DNA from: DASXUG01 sp036504995
GTDB taxonomy: Bacteria; Pseudomonadota; Gammaproteobacteria; Burkholderiales; Methylophilaceae
Length of the DNA stretch: 64,000 nucleotides
Assembly (NCBI GenBank): GCA_036504995.1
Contig: DASXUG010000005.1
Location: 310,001 to 374,000 of the forward strand
Direction: 5' to 3'
Shown here: in pieces, positions 16,847-26,250 of the stretch
Layout: every line of letters starts with the position of its first letter
Numbering within the stretch: the first letter of the stretch is position 1
Notes under the pieces: generated by a model
Told to the model about the DNA's origin: nothing
The model's database searches: none
What the model saw: the letters and a program-made list of their open reading frames with translations, nothing else
Translations under genes and position numbers: made by a program

Positions 16847-18523
16847 ATGGATACTAAGCGTCTAATTTTATTTGTTATTTTTTCATTTTCTATCCTAATG
16901 TTATGGGATTCATGGCAAAAACAACATTCACCACAACCTGCTGTCGTAGCACAAACAAATGATGAGGGCGTTCCCTCGGCTCAGGTTAGTAACGATACTA
17001 AAGTACCTGATGCGCCTAATGTAAGTGAAAGCTTCAAACTCGAAACTGGTAAGCGCATCCATGTAGAAACAGACTTTTTTAAAGCCGAAATTGATTCAAC
17101 AGGTGGTGATTTAAGGCATTTAGAGTTATTACAACATAAAGAGTCAGGCAACACAGATAAAAACTTCGTGTTGATGGACGACAGTGCTAGCCCCATGCTT
17201 TATGTTGCGCAAACTGGTTTAAAAGGGGCTGATTTACCAACACACAAAGTACAGTTTACTAGTGCTGCCGATACCTACAAGCTTGATGCTGGAAAAAATG
17301 AGCTTGAGGTTAAGTTATCAACTACAACTCCAAGTGGTATCCAAGTCGATAAAATATATGTATTCCATCGTGATAGCTATGTCATTGATGTTAATTATCA
17401 AATTCATAATGGTAGCAGTGTTGCAATTAACCCTGCCGTTTACTACCAAATAATACATGATAGTGAATCAAATCAAGGCTCTAAAATGATGCCAACCTTC
17501 ACAGGTGGTGCATACTATACTGAAGCAGATAAGTACAAGAAATTAAATTTTGCTGAAATGGCGAAGGAAGATTTAAGTAAATCGACTACTGACGGCTGGA
17601 TTGGTCTAGTACAACACTATTTTGTTAGCGCTTGGATTCAAAAGCAGGGTCAGTCTCGTAAGTTCTACACCTCCAAAATTAGCAATAAAATATACTCTGT
17701 GGGTAGCCTTTCATCGTTGGGTGAAGTGGCGCCAGGTGCAGACATCAAGGTTTCTAGTCAGTTTTATGCAGGCCCAGAAACGCATAGTATTTTAAAAACT
17801 GTTGCTCCAGGATTAGATTTAACCGTGGATTACGGCTGGCTAAAAGTCATCGCAACTCCGTTGTTTTGGGTGTTATCCGCCATTCATAGTGTTGTGAATA
17901 ACTGGGGTGTGGCAATCATCTTGCTCACGGTATTAATTAAAATGTTGTTTTATCCACTTTCTGCTAAAAGTTATCGCTCAATGGCACAAATGCGCGAGTT
18001 AGCACCACGACTTCAAGCAATGAAAGAAAAGTTTGGTGATGACAAACAAAAAATGCAACAAGCCATGATGGAGTTGTATAAAACAGAGAAGATTAATCCT
18101 TTAGGTGGTTGTTTGCCTATTTTGGTGCAAGTCCCTGTATTTATATCACTTTATTGGATGTTGCAAGGTAGTGTGGAGATGCGCCATGCACCATTTTTCG
18201 GATGGATTAAAGATTTGTCAGCACCCGATACGCTCTTCGGTACCTTGCCATTTATTAATATGCCGATTGGTTTGTTACCACTATTGATGGGTGCAAGCAT
18301 GGTTGTGCAAACTAAGCTTAATCCTAAACCAACGGATCCAGTTCAAGCGCAAGTGATGCAAATAATGCCGCTGATTTTCAGTGTATTCTTTTTCTTCTTC
18401 CCAGCAGGTTTAGTGTTGTATTGGTTGGTGAATAATATTCTATCTATTGCTCAACAATGGAGAATTAACCAAGTGATTCATCGTGAAAGCTTGGCGAAAA
18501 AGAAAGGCAATGCAAGTCGATAA
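16847..18523 (+). CDS. yidC: Membrane protein insertase YidC (Oxa1 family)
   Basis: 558 residues. An N-terminal membrane anchor (residues 5-20, RLILFVIFSFSILMLWDSW) is followed by the large periplasmic beta-sandwich domain (about 55-340), then the conserved insertase core with five membrane segments (about 350-540), including WGVAIILLTVLIKMLFYPL and the motif GCLPILVQVPVFISLYWML. It inserts and folds inner-membrane proteins, alone or with Sec. The last 14 nt overlap the chosen start of mnmE. Confidence 0.97.
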   Translation: MDTKRLILFVIFSFSILMLWDSWQKQHSPQPAVVAQTNDEGVPSAQVSNDTKVPDAPNVSESFKLETGKRIHVETDFFKAEIDSTGGDLRHLELLQHKESGNTDKNFVLMDDSASPMLYVAQTGLKGADLPTHKVQFTSAADTYKLDAGKNELEVKLSTTTPSGIQVDKIYVFHRDSYVIDVNYQIHNGSSVAINPAVYYQIIHDSESNQGSKMMPTFTGGAYYTEADKYKKLNFAEMAKEDLSKSTTDGWIGLVQHYFVSAWIQKQGQSRKFYTSKISNKIYSVGSLSSLGEVAPGADIKVSSQFYAGPETHSILKTVAPGLDLTVDYGWLKVIATPLFWVLSAIHSVVNNWGVAIILLTVLIKMLFYPLSAKSYRSMAQMRELAPRLQAMKEKFGDDKQKMQQAMMELYKTEKINPLGGCLPILVQVPVFISLYWMLQGSVEMRHAPFFGWIKDLSAPDTLFGTLPFINMPIGLLPLLMGASMVVQTKLNPKPTDPVQAQVMQIMPLIFSVFFFFFPAGLVLYWLVNNILSIAQQWRINQVIHRESLAKKKGNASR

Positions 18524-19865
18524 ACCATATGATACCGATACCATTGCTGCAATAGCAACCGCCACGGGGGCGGGTGGTATCGGGGTGGTTCGTATATCGG
18601 GTTCGGCCAGTAAAACCCTAGCGCTATCTATATTGGGTTTTTGCCCTAGTCCCAGAAATGCTGTTTATACGGCATTTAAAGAACAAGACGGCACGGTGAT
18701 AGATCGTGGTATCGCGATTTATTATGAGGGCCCCCACTCATATACTGGTGAAGACGTCTTAGAGCTACAAGCCCATGGCGGAACGGCTGTTATGCAGTTG
18801 CTGCTGGCGCGTAGTTTGGCCAGCGGTGCTCGTCATGCGGCACCAGGTGAGTTTACACGCCGCGCCTACCTAAACGAAAAGCTGGATTTGGCTCAGGCTG
18901 AGGCTGTTGCTGATTTAATCAACGCATCTACTACTGAAGCAGCTCGTAGTGCTATGCGGTCTTTATCCGGCGAGTTTTCCCAGCATATTCAAGTCTTACT
19001 AAAAAAATTAATAGAGCTTAGACTTTATGTAGAGGCTTGCTTAGATTTTCCTGAAGAGGAAATCGATTTTATTACTCAAGGCCGTGTAGCAGAAAAGTTG
19101 AGTCATATTTCTGATGCGTTGACATCAATATTCAAACAAGCAAAGCAGGGCTCTTTGTTGCGCGATGGCATCAATGTGGTGTTGATTGGTCAGCCCAACG
19201 TCGGTAAATCGAGTTTAATGAATGTTCTGGCAGGTGAAGATATTGCTATCGTAACTTCTATCGCTGGGACTACACGCGACACAATTAAAACATCGATTCA
19301 AATCAATGGTGTACCTATTCACGTGATTGATACAGCAGGGTTACGCGAAACTGACGACGAAGTTGAAAAGTTTGGAATTGCTCGAACATGGCGAGCCACA
19401 GAAACGGCCCATATCGCATTATTATTGCTTGATCAAGCTCACGGTATTGGCGAGGCGGAAAAATCGATTCTAGGGCGCTTGCCGCAAGAAACACATAAAA
19501 TCTGGGTACATAATAAAATTGATGTTTCACGTGAAACATCAAAATTATTAGAAAATGACGGTGAGTTTCATATTTTTCTTTCTGCAAAGACTGGTGAGGG
19601 TGTGGATATTTTGCGAAGTCAGTTGTTAAAATTTGTGGGCTACGAAGTTGGTGCTGAGGGTGTTTTTATGGCGCGCGCTAGGCATTTGGATGCACTGCAA
19701 AGGGTTGCTAAGCATCTGGGTGAGGCCGTAAATCAGATTGATTCGGCTGAATTGGTGGCTGAAGAGCTGCGCTTGGCGCAAGATGACTTGGCTTCAATTA
19801 CAGGCGAATTTACACCAGACGATCTGTTGGGTGAGATTTTCAGTAAGTTTTGTATTGGTAAGTGA
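18510..19865 (+). CDS. mnmE: tRNA modification GTPase MnmE
   Basis: 451 residues from ATG 18510; an in-frame GTG at 18483 exists but would add residues before the conserved start (DTIAAIATATGAGGIGVVRISG). It has an N-terminal tetrahydrofolate-binding domain, a helical domain, an inserted Ras-like G domain (GQPNVGKSS, DTAGLRET, NKID) and the C-terminal CIGK with the catalytic Cys. With MnmG it makes the cmnm5 modification on wobble uridine of tRNAs. Codons 338-344 also form a perfect parS site. Confidence 0.96.
   Translation: MQVDKPYDTDTIAAIATATGAGGIGVVRISGSASKTLALSILGFCPSPRNAVYTAFKEQDGTVIDRGIAIYYEGPHSYTGEDVLELQAHGGTAVMQLLLARSLASGARHAAPGEFTRRAYLNEKLDLAQAEAVADLINASTTEAARSAMRSLSGEFSQHIQVLLKKLIELRLYVEACLDFPEEEIDFITQGRVAEKLSHISDALTSIFKQAKQGSLLRDGINVVLIGQPNVGKSSLMNVLAGEDIAIVTSIAGTTRDTIKTSIQINGVPIHVIDTAGLRETDDEVEKFGIARTWRATETAHIALLLLDQAHGIGEAEKSILGRLPQETHKIWVHNKIDVSRETSKLLENDGEFHIFLSAKTGEGVDILRSQLLKFVGYEVGAEGVFMARARHLDALQRVAKHLGEAVNQIDSAELVAEELRLAQDDLASITGEFTPDDLLGEIFSKFCIGK
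19523..19538. promoter_or_regulatory. Perfect parS site inside mnmE
   Basis: TGTTTCACGTGAAACA, identical to the parS consensus, symmetric over 20 bp (19521-19540). It is read in mnmE as Asp-Val-Ser-Arg-Glu-Thr-Ser just after the NKID motif. Confidence 0.95.
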
Positions 19866-19905
19866 CAACAAAAGCGGTAAGCAAGCCAGCCGCTTTTGTT
19901 GTTTC
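19865..19905. terminator. Bidirectional terminator between mnmE and the DUF2853 gene
   Basis: A 13-bp perfect stem, ACAACAAAAGCGG (19865-19877) with CCGCTTTTGTTGT (19890-19902), loop of 12 nt. It starts at the mnmE stop and ends 4 nt before the DUF2853 stop, so it can end both transcripts. Confidence 0.75.
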
Positions 19906-19908
19906 TTG

Positions 19909-20235
19909 TTATGCGAATGCTGATAGTTTGTTAAATTTTTCGGCAAGTAGGTAATAAAAGGCTAGTCTAGACTTAAAGCGGTCTTCTTTCATGGTTTGGC
20001 AGATGCCTTCAATTGCTGCATCCAGCTCGGCATCGGAGTTGGTTAGTCCGAGTTTTTTCTTTAAAAAATTCTCACGTACGGTGGTTCTTTCGCTATCGTC
20101 ACCGCAAGAAACGAATTGAGAATCTTTGTTAGATAGGACCAGTGCATAATTTTTAGCCATTGTGTCTAATGCTGCGGCGTTAACGGTGCTGCTATATTTG
20201 GCAACAGTTGCTTTATGTTCTTGAAGATCAGCCAT
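19909..20235 (-). CDS. DUF2853-family small protein
   Basis: 108 residues on the minus strand between mnmE and mnmG. The pattern matches my recollection of DUF2853 (PF11015): YALVLSNKDSQFVSCGDDSE, VRENFLKKKLGLTNSDAELD, and the C-terminal DRFKSRLAFYYLLAEKF. It is a soluble, mostly helical protein; function unknown. No signal peptide or catalytic motif is visible. It stands alone on its strand. Confidence 0.8.
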   Translation of the reverse strand: MADLQEHKATVAKYSSTVNAAALDTMAKNYALVLSNKDSQFVSCGDDSERTTVRENFLKKKLGLTNSDAELDAAIEGICQTMKEDRFKSRLAFYYLLAEKFNKLSAFA

Positions 20236-20437
20236 AACTTACTCCCTATTTGATGAGTCTATAAATTACTAAAGTGTTAAACCTCGATTGCACTTGATGC
20301 AGCCAAGATGCTACATGGTCACATGGCTTGCTTTTCCTCGGCTCGCTAAGTGTATGGCCTCTTTAATGACTGCTCTTGCCACTATATGCGCAACCAATTG
20401 AGTTCGTCAATAGGTTGGTGATTTGCCTATCAATTAA

Positions 20438-20453
20438 TGTTTCACGTGAAACA
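20438..20453. promoter_or_regulatory. Perfect parS site
   Basis: TGTTTCACGTGAAACA, identical to the consensus, upstream of mnmG. Confidence 0.95.
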
Positions 20454-20495
20454 TCTGGTAAATAGCAATGCTTCACCAATACTCAAGTCGGTTAA

Positions 20496-20511
20496 TGTTT
20501 CACGTGAAACA
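20496..20511. promoter_or_regulatory. Perfect parS site with extended symmetry
   Basis: TGTTTCACGTGAAACA; the palindrome extends to 24 bp (20492-20515), the most symmetric of the four sites in the window. Confidence 0.95.
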
Positions 20512-20589
20512 TTAATTTATACATGACGTTGGGGGCTGTTTTGCGATAGAATTCAACCTTTGATTTTCAAGAAGTTTTTTCGCATAAAT

Positions 20590-22485
20590 ATGCAATTTCC
20601 AGATAAATTTGATGTGATTGTTGTGGGTGGTGGGCATGCGGGAACGGAGGCGGCGTTGGCCGCTGCGCGCATGGGCCAGAAAACTTTACTGCTGACACAC
20701 AACATTGAGACGCTAGGGCAAATGTCATGCAATCCAAGTATCGGTGGGATTGGCAAAGGGCATTTGGTAAAAGAGGTCGATGCGCTAGGTGGCGCTATGG
20801 CTGCAGCTACCGACGAGGGTGGCATACAGTTTCGTATTTTAAACTCAAGTAAGGGTCCCGCAGTTCGTGCAACTAGAGCACAGGCGGATAGAGTTTTATA
20901 TAAAGCAGCTATTCGTCATCGATTGGAAAATCAGCCAAATTTATGGTTATTTCAGCAGGCTGTAGATGATATTGTTTTAGAGGGTGACAAGGTGGTTGGT
21001 GTCGTCACGCAAATTGGATTGCAGTTTAACGCTAAGGCTGTGGTGCTAACAGCGGGTACATTTCTTGGCGGTTTGGTGCATGTTGGCTTGCAAAACTACA
21101 GTGCGGGTCGCGCGGGTGATCCACCAGCAATCTCTTTGGCTGCTAGATTACGTGAAATTGGCTTGCCAGCAGGACGTTTAAAAACAGGTACGCCGCCACG
21201 TATTGACGGGCGTACCATAAATTATAGTGTGATGACTGAGCAGCCAGGGGATGATCCTGTGCCAGTCTTTTCATTTTTGGGTAGCGTTGCACAACACCCT
21301 GCACAATTGCCGTGCTGGATTACCCATACGAATGAGCGCACGCATGAAATTATACGCAGCGGCTTGGATCGCTCTCCCATGTATACTGGTGTGATAGAGG
21401 GTGTTGGTCCTCGCTATTGCCCAAGTGTTGAAGATAAAATACATCGCTTTGCAGATAAAGAATCGCATCAAATATTTTTAGAGCCAGAGGGTTTGAAAAC
21501 CAACGAAATTTATCCTAATGGCATATCAACAAGTTTGCCGTTTGATGTTCAATTGGGTTTGGTTCGCTCTATTAAAGGTTTAGAGAATGCGCACATTCTG
21601 CGACCAGGTTATGCCATTGAGTACGACTATTACGATCCGCGTGGATTGAAAAGCTCATTGGAAACCAAGGTGGTGAGTGGCTTGTTTTTTGCGGGGCAAA
21701 TTAACGGCACCACAGGTTACGAAGAAGCGGCTGCGCAGGGTCTGTTGGCCGGTGCAAATGCAGCGCTGTATGCGCAGGAGAAAGATAGTTGGTGCCCAGC
21801 GCGTAACGAGGCCTATCTTGGTGTATTAGTGGATGATTTAATCACTACGGGCGTCACCGAACCGTATCGTATGTTTACATCGCGTGCGGAATATCGCTTG
21901 CAGCTGCGTGAGGATAATGCAGATATGCGTCTTACCGAAATGGGTCGTAAGCTGGGTCTGGTAGATGATGTGCGTTGGGAGGCTTTTAGCCGCAAACAGG
22001 AGGCGATAGCTCTGGAGCAAGAGCGGTTGAAAAAAACCTATGTGCAGCCAACTCAGTTGTCGTTAGAGCTTATGCAGCAAGTCTTTGGTAAGCCATTAGA
22101 GCACGAATATAGCTTGTTCGAGTTGCTACGCCGCCCAGAGGTAAGTTATGAGCAAGTTTTAAGTTTAGATAACAGTGTCGGTGATGTGGATGCAGCGGTT
22201 CGAGAGCAAATAGAAATTGCAGCAAAATATCAGGGCTATATTGACCGCCAGATAGAAGATGTGGCTAAAAGTCGTGGGCAAGAAGAAACCAAATTGCCTG
22301 CAGATCTGGATTATCGTGAAATTCATGGCTTGCCTATTGAGGCGCAGCAAAAGTTAAATGCTCAAAAACCTGAAACGATAGGGCAGGCAGGGCGGATATC
22401 AGGGATAACGCCAGCGGCAATTTCTCTGCTTTTGGTTTACTTGAAGAAAAAAGGTCGTGGTAAATCCGCTGAAAAAGTCGCATGA
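20590..22485 (+). CDS. mnmG: tRNA uridine-5-carboxymethylaminomethyl modification enzyme MnmG
   Basis: 631 residues from ATG 20590, close to the usual 629; a TTG at 20560 is in frame but adds ten atypical residues. The FAD-binding start VVGGGHAGTEAALAAARMG, the Cys-containing MSCNPSIGGIGKGHL, the GTPPRIDGRTI segment and the C-terminal ISGITPAAISLLLVYLKK are all as expected. It partners MnmE in modifying U34 of several tRNAs with FAD and methylenetetrahydrofolate. It overlaps rsmG by 4 nt (ATGA). Confidence 0.97.
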   Translation: MQFPDKFDVIVVGGGHAGTEAALAAARMGQKTLLLTHNIETLGQMSCNPSIGGIGKGHLVKEVDALGGAMAAATDEGGIQFRILNSSKGPAVRATRAQADRVLYKAAIRHRLENQPNLWLFQQAVDDIVLEGDKVVGVVTQIGLQFNAKAVVLTAGTFLGGLVHVGLQNYSAGRAGDPPAISLAARLREIGLPAGRLKTGTPPRIDGRTINYSVMTEQPGDDPVPVFSFLGSVAQHPAQLPCWITHTNERTHEIIRSGLDRSPMYTGVIEGVGPRYCPSVEDKIHRFADKESHQIFLEPEGLKTNEIYPNGISTSLPFDVQLGLVRSIKGLENAHILRPGYAIEYDYYDPRGLKSSLETKVVSGLFFAGQINGTTGYEEAAAQGLLAGANAALYAQEKDSWCPARNEAYLGVLVDDLITTGVTEPYRMFTSRAEYRLQLREDNADMRLTEMGRKLGLVDDVRWEAFSRKQEAIALEQERLKKTYVQPTQLSLELMQQVFGKPLEHEYSLFELLRRPEVSYEQVLSLDNSVGDVDAAVREQIEIAAKYQGYIDRQIEDVAKSRGQEETKLPADLDYREIHGLPIEAQQKLNAQKPETIGQAGRISGITPAAISLLLVYLKKKGRGKSAEKVA

Positions 22486-23117
22486 GCCAGTTGGAAAAGT
22501 TGAGTGCAGGGGTAGCCGCAGCACATTTGCAAGTGTCGGCGGAGTCTCAAAGTAAACTTATTCGCTACCTGGAGTTGTTGCTGAAGTGGAATAAGGTGCA
22601 CAATTTAACGGCTGTGCGTGACCCAGATGAAATGGTGACTTTGCACCTGCTGGATAGCCTAGTGGTATTGCCCTACATTAAAGTAAAGCGTTTGTTAGAT
22701 GTCGGTAGTGGCGCTGGATTTCCAGGGATTGTACTTGCAATCTGTTTGCCAGATTTGCATGTGACAACGGTGGATTCTGTGCAAAAAAAGGCGACGTTTA
22801 TGCGGCAAGCTAAGGCAGAGTTGCAGCTTGATAATCTACAAGTGGTTTCAGGAAGGGTGGAGCAGTTCAAGCCTGCCGACAAATTTGATGTGGTTATTTC
22901 TAGAGCTTTTTCTGATTTAAATTTGTTTGTAGATCTCACTCGGCATCTAATTGCGGATCAAGGGGCGTGGTTTGCGATGAAAGGCGTTTATCCCGTGGAT
23001 GAATTGGCAGCGCTGAAAGTAAAAACAGGGCTGGAGCCTTCATTCGTGCACGAACTAAAAGTCCCTGGATTGGATGCAAAGCGGCATTTAGTGATATTGC
23101 CAAATAATTTAAAATAA
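22482..23117 (+). CDS. rsmG: 16S rRNA (guanine527-N7)-methyltransferase
   Basis: 211 residues. The Rossmann SAM-binding motif LLDVGSGAGFPGIVLAI lies at about residues 67-83, followed by VDSVQKKATFMRQA (motif II) and VISRAFSDL. It methylates G527 in the 530 loop of 16S rRNA. The start overlaps the mnmG stop (ATGA), indicating translational coupling, and parA follows 19 nt later. Confidence 0.97.
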   Translation: MSQLEKLSAGVAAAHLQVSAESQSKLIRYLELLLKWNKVHNLTAVRDPDEMVTLHLLDSLVVLPYIKVKRLLDVGSGAGFPGIVLAICLPDLHVTTVDSVQKKATFMRQAKAELQLDNLQVVSGRVEQFKPADKFDVVISRAFSDLNLFVDLTRHLIADQGAWFAMKGVYPVDELAALKVKTGLEPSFVHELKVPGLDAKRHLVILPNNLK

Positions 23118-23136
23118 CTTAGAACTGGTTTAATCA

Positions 23137-23907
23137 ATGCGAATTTTAGCGATAACAAATCAAAAAGGTGGGGTGGGCAAAACCACCACTTGCGTTAATT
23201 TGGCGGCAAGTTTGGCTGCGGCAGGAAAGCAGGTGTTGTTGATTGATCTTGATCCACAAGGAAATGCGACCACAGGTAGCGGGATAGATAAGTCTGCAAT
23301 CAAACATACTATTTATCATGTGTTGATTGGCGAAAAATCAATACGTGACATATTGCAAACCACTAAGAAGAACTCATACGATGTTGCGCCATCGAATCGT
23401 GATTTGGCAGGTGCGGAAGTTGAGCTGGTCAATGAAATTGGGCGTGAAACCCGATTAAAGCATGCGATCTCTGAGGTGAAGATTAAGTATGACTATATTT
23501 TAATGGATTGTCCGCCTGCGCTGAATTTGGTGACTGTGAATGCGTTGACTGCGGCTAATGCGGTAATGATACCAATGCAGTGCGAATATTATGCGCTCGA
23601 AGGTTTGTCAGATTTGGTGAATACGATTAAAAAAGTGCGTACCCACTTAAACCCTGAGCTAGAAATAGAGGGGCTTCTGCGAACAATGTTCGATAATCGC
23701 AATATGCTGGCACAACAAGTTTCAGCGCAATTGCAGAGCCATTTTGGCGATAAAGTTTATCAAACGGTAATTCCTAGAAATATTCGACTGGCAGAGGCGC
23801 CAAGCTATGGAATGCCAGTGCTTGAATACGATAAATCATCCAAGGGCGCACAGGCATATGTTGAGCTTGCAAATGAAATTATTAAAAGAAGTAAAAAGAG
23901 AAAATAA
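23137..23907 (+). CDS. parA: Chromosome partitioning ATPase ParA (Soj)
   Basis: 256 residues, the short chromosomal type lacking an N-terminal DNA-binding domain. The deviant Walker A NQKGGVGKTTTCVNLAAS is at residues 7-24, with DLDPQGNATTG and the MDCPPAL Walker B. ATP-bound dimers bind DNA nonspecifically and drive segregation of ParB-parS complexes. It follows rsmG and precedes parB, near the origin and four parS sites. Confidence 0.97.
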   Translation: MRILAITNQKGGVGKTTTCVNLAASLAAAGKQVLLIDLDPQGNATTGSGIDKSAIKHTIYHVLIGEKSIRDILQTTKKNSYDVAPSNRDLAGAEVELVNEIGRETRLKHAISEVKIKYDYILMDCPPALNLVTVNALTAANAVMIPMQCEYYALEGLSDLVNTIKKVRTHLNPELEIEGLLRTMFDNRNMLAQQVSAQLQSHFGDKVYQTVIPRNIRLAEAPSYGMPVLEYDKSSKGAQAYVELANEIIKRSKKRK

Positions 23908-23964
23908 GTGGTGGTTGTGCTTAAAAGTGATAGCGGTAGTTAAGTGATAGAAGATAGGTTAAAA

Positions 23965-24831
23965 ATGGTAAAACTAAAGGGTTTGGGCCGCGGGTTGGAT
24001 GCATTGTTGTCGGGAAGCGATAACGAAGCTAATGAATTGACAGATATGCTACGTACTGTGGAAGTGCAGCAGTTGCAGCCAGGCAAATATCAGCCGCGTA
24101 CGCATATGGACCAAGAATCCTTGGCTAGTTTGGCGGAGTCAATTAAAGCGCAGGGCATTATGCAGCCAATTTTAGTGCGTGAAATTGAAAGTGATCGCTT
24201 TGAAATTATTGCAGGTGAGCGGCGTTGGCGCGCATCGCAATTGGCTGGCCTGAAAGAAGTGCCAGTGCTGGTTAGGGTGATTCCAGATGAAGTGGCTTTG
24301 GTGATGGCGCTGATAGAGAATATTCAACGTGAAAATCTGAATCCAATTGAAGAGGCTAACGGCATCAAACGCCTGATAGACGAGTTTGATATGACGCATG
24401 AACTAGCCGCTCAAGCGGTAGGGCGCTCAAGAAGTGCTGTGACTAACTTGCTAAGATTGCAAAATTTATCTCCATCAGTTCAAGAAATGTTGATCCAAAG
24501 CAAATTAGATATGGGGCATGCTCGTGCATTATTAGGGCTGTCTGGCTCTCAACAAGTAATGGCTGCAGAAGAGATTACGCAAAAGCAACTATCAGTGCGT
24601 GAAGCGGAAAAATTAGTCAAACGTTTGGAGGCTGGCGGGGTTGCAAAAACAAGGGAAAAGCTTAAAGATCAGGACGTTGTTTTGCTGCAACAAGAGTTGT
24701 CTGAAAGCCTAGGTGCGGATGTTCAAATCGCAGTTGGCGCAAAAGGTACAGGTACCTTGAAGATACGCTATGGAAGTTTGGATCAGCTGGATGAGATAAT
24801 CAGTAAAATTAAGTCACAGAAATTCCATTAA
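23965..24831 (+). CDS. parB: Chromosome partitioning protein ParB (Spo0J)
   Basis: 288 residues from ATG 23965; the in-frame GTG at 23944 is less likely because chromosomal ParB proteins start near KLKGLGRGLDALL. The CTP-binding domain carries ENIQRENLNPIEEA and GERRWRA; the central HTH recognises parS (AQAVGRSRSAVTNLLRL). The C-terminus (GTGTLKIRYGSLDQLDEII) is the dimerisation domain. It spreads from parS as a CTP-dependent clamp. Confidence 0.97.
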   Translation: MVKLKGLGRGLDALLSGSDNEANELTDMLRTVEVQQLQPGKYQPRTHMDQESLASLAESIKAQGIMQPILVREIESDRFEIIAGERRWRASQLAGLKEVPVLVRVIPDEVALVMALIENIQRENLNPIEEANGIKRLIDEFDMTHELAAQAVGRSRSAVTNLLRLQNLSPSVQEMLIQSKLDMGHARALLGLSGSQQVMAAEEITQKQLSVREAEKLVKRLEAGGVAKTREKLKDQDVVLLQQELSESLGADVQIAVGAKGTGTLKIRYGSLDQLDEIISKIKSQKFH

Positions 24832-24857
24832 ATTTTCATAAAACTATCATTACGGGC

Positions 24858-24886
24858 TTGACTAAAGGCAAATAAAACAAGACAAT
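24858..24886 (+). promoter_or_regulatory. Candidate promoter of the ATP synthase operon
   Basis: TTGACT (24858-24863), 17 nt, GACAAT (24881-24886): a good -35 and a moderate -10, about 70 nt before atpI in the only gap preceding the operon. Confidence 0.5.
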
Positions 24887-24953
24887 CGCGGTCTTTATGC
24901 ATCTGGTAGCCGTAAATATGGGCGACTGTGTTTAAACGATAAGAATAATAAAA

Positions 24954-25343
24954 ATGCAAAACGTAAAAACAGCAGATGTATTTAAGCAAATGGCGAAGTG
25001 GCAAATTCTAGTTACGCTGGCAGTTGCCCTAATTTCTGGGTACTTCTCTGGTATACCTGGCGCGCTATCAGCGCTGGCTGGTGGTGGTTCAGTGATAGTG
25101 GGGGCGTTTGTCGGTTCGCTAATTGCAAAAAGCAATGAGAATAAAAAAAATCCAAGTGCAATTCTTGTGGGTTTGTTAAAGGCAGAAGGTGCGAAAATTA
25201 TAGTAATAGCCACCTTGTTGCTAATAGTGTTTAAGGTTTATGCGGCGCATTTGGTTCCCTTAGCTCTGATAGTGGGCTTGGGTGCTTCAGCGATAATGTC
25301 AGGTGCTGCGATTTTAAGCCTGAACGAGAAAATAAAAATTTAG
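24954..25343 (+). CDS. atpI: ATP synthase protein I
   Basis: 129 residues with four hydrophobic segments (about 17-35, 40-58, 78-95, 100-122), matching the AtpI family, which helps assemble the c-ring. It is first in the operon, 22 nt before atpB, as in most proteobacteria. Sequence similarity in AtpI is low, so position carries much of the assignment. Confidence 0.88.
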   Translation: MQNVKTADVFKQMAKWQILVTLAVALISGYFSGIPGALSALAGGGSVIVGAFVGSLIAKSNENKKNPSAILVGLLKAEGAKIIVIATLLLIVFKVYAAHLVPLALIVGLGASAIMSGAAILSLNEKIKI

Positions 25344-25364
25344 TTATATTTTAGGGTTTGATTT

Positions 25365-26174
25365 ATGTCTACAGAGCATGTAATGACGCCATCGGGTTAT
25401 ATAGCCCACCACTTGTCATTTAATACACAATCAATCGGATCAGGAAGTTTCTGGACACTACACGTTGACACGCTAGTGATGTCAGTGTTGCTTGGTGTGG
25501 TTGCGATGGGTTTGATTTGGTCTGTCGTGCGGGGTGCAACTGCAGGTGTTCCTTCAAAAACTCAGGCTTTTGTGGAGTTGCTGGTCGGATTTATTGATGA
25601 TCAAGTAAAAAACATATTTCATGGTGATCGTCATTCGTTTATCGCTCCAGCAGCCTTGACAGTGTTTGTGTGGGTATTGTTGATGAACGCGATGGACTTC
25701 TTGCCTATTGATGTGATGGCGCACTTTGTTTACGGCCCGTTAGGTTTGGAAAAATGGCGTAGCGTACCAACATCCGATGTAAATACAACATTTGCTCTTG
25801 CGTTAACCGTTTGGTTTTTAATGATATTTTTCTCAATCAAGGCTAAGGGCTTGGGTGGCTGGATACACGAGTTATTCTGTTCGCCATTTGGTAGCAGCCC
25901 CATCATTTGGCCAGCAAACTTCTTATTTAATCTAATCGAATACATTTCAAAACCACTTTCACACTCACTACGTTTGTTCGGCAATATGTACGCCGGTGAA
26001 GTGATATTCTTGTTGCTCGGCTTGTGGGCCGCAACAGGTGTGACGGGCACGATAGCAGGTGCGATCTTGGGTGCGGGCTGGTCGATATTCCACATCTTAA
26101 TCGTTGTGCTGCAAGCATTTATTTTCATGATGTTAACAGTGGTTTATCTAGCAATGGCACATGAGAGTCATTAA
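25365..26174 (+). CDS. atpB: ATP synthase Fo subunit a
   Basis: 269 residues with five to six membrane segments. The essential Arg is in SLRLFGNMYAGE (about residues 206-217), which faces the c-ring carboxylate, and PLSHSLRLFG is conserved. It forms the proton half-channels of Fo. The N-terminus (about 1-40) is periplasmic. Confidence 0.97.
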   Translation: MSTEHVMTPSGYIAHHLSFNTQSIGSGSFWTLHVDTLVMSVLLGVVAMGLIWSVVRGATAGVPSKTQAFVELLVGFIDDQVKNIFHGDRHSFIAPAALTVFVWVLLMNAMDFLPIDVMAHFVYGPLGLEKWRSVPTSDVNTTFALALTVWFLMIFFSIKAKGLGGWIHELFCSPFGSSPIIWPANFLFNLIEYISKPLSHSLRLFGNMYAGEVIFLLLGLWAATGVTGTIAGAILGAGWSIFHILIVVLQAFIFMMLTVVYLAMAHESH

Positions 26175-26250
26175 GGTTTAGTGTCGGTTTTGTTTTTGTA
26201 GTAATAGTAGTTAAGTTAAGTAATACCCCTCAATAGTGAAAGGAAAAGTA

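Larger units (their letters stand above)
20236..20589. promoter_or_regulatory. Intergenic region with two parS sites
   Basis: 354 nt between the divergent DUF2853 gene and mnmG. It carries two perfect parS sites (20438-20453 and 20496-20511) 58 nt apart. No coding frame of interest and no DnaA box were found; it must hold promoters for both flanking genes. Confidence 0.8.
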
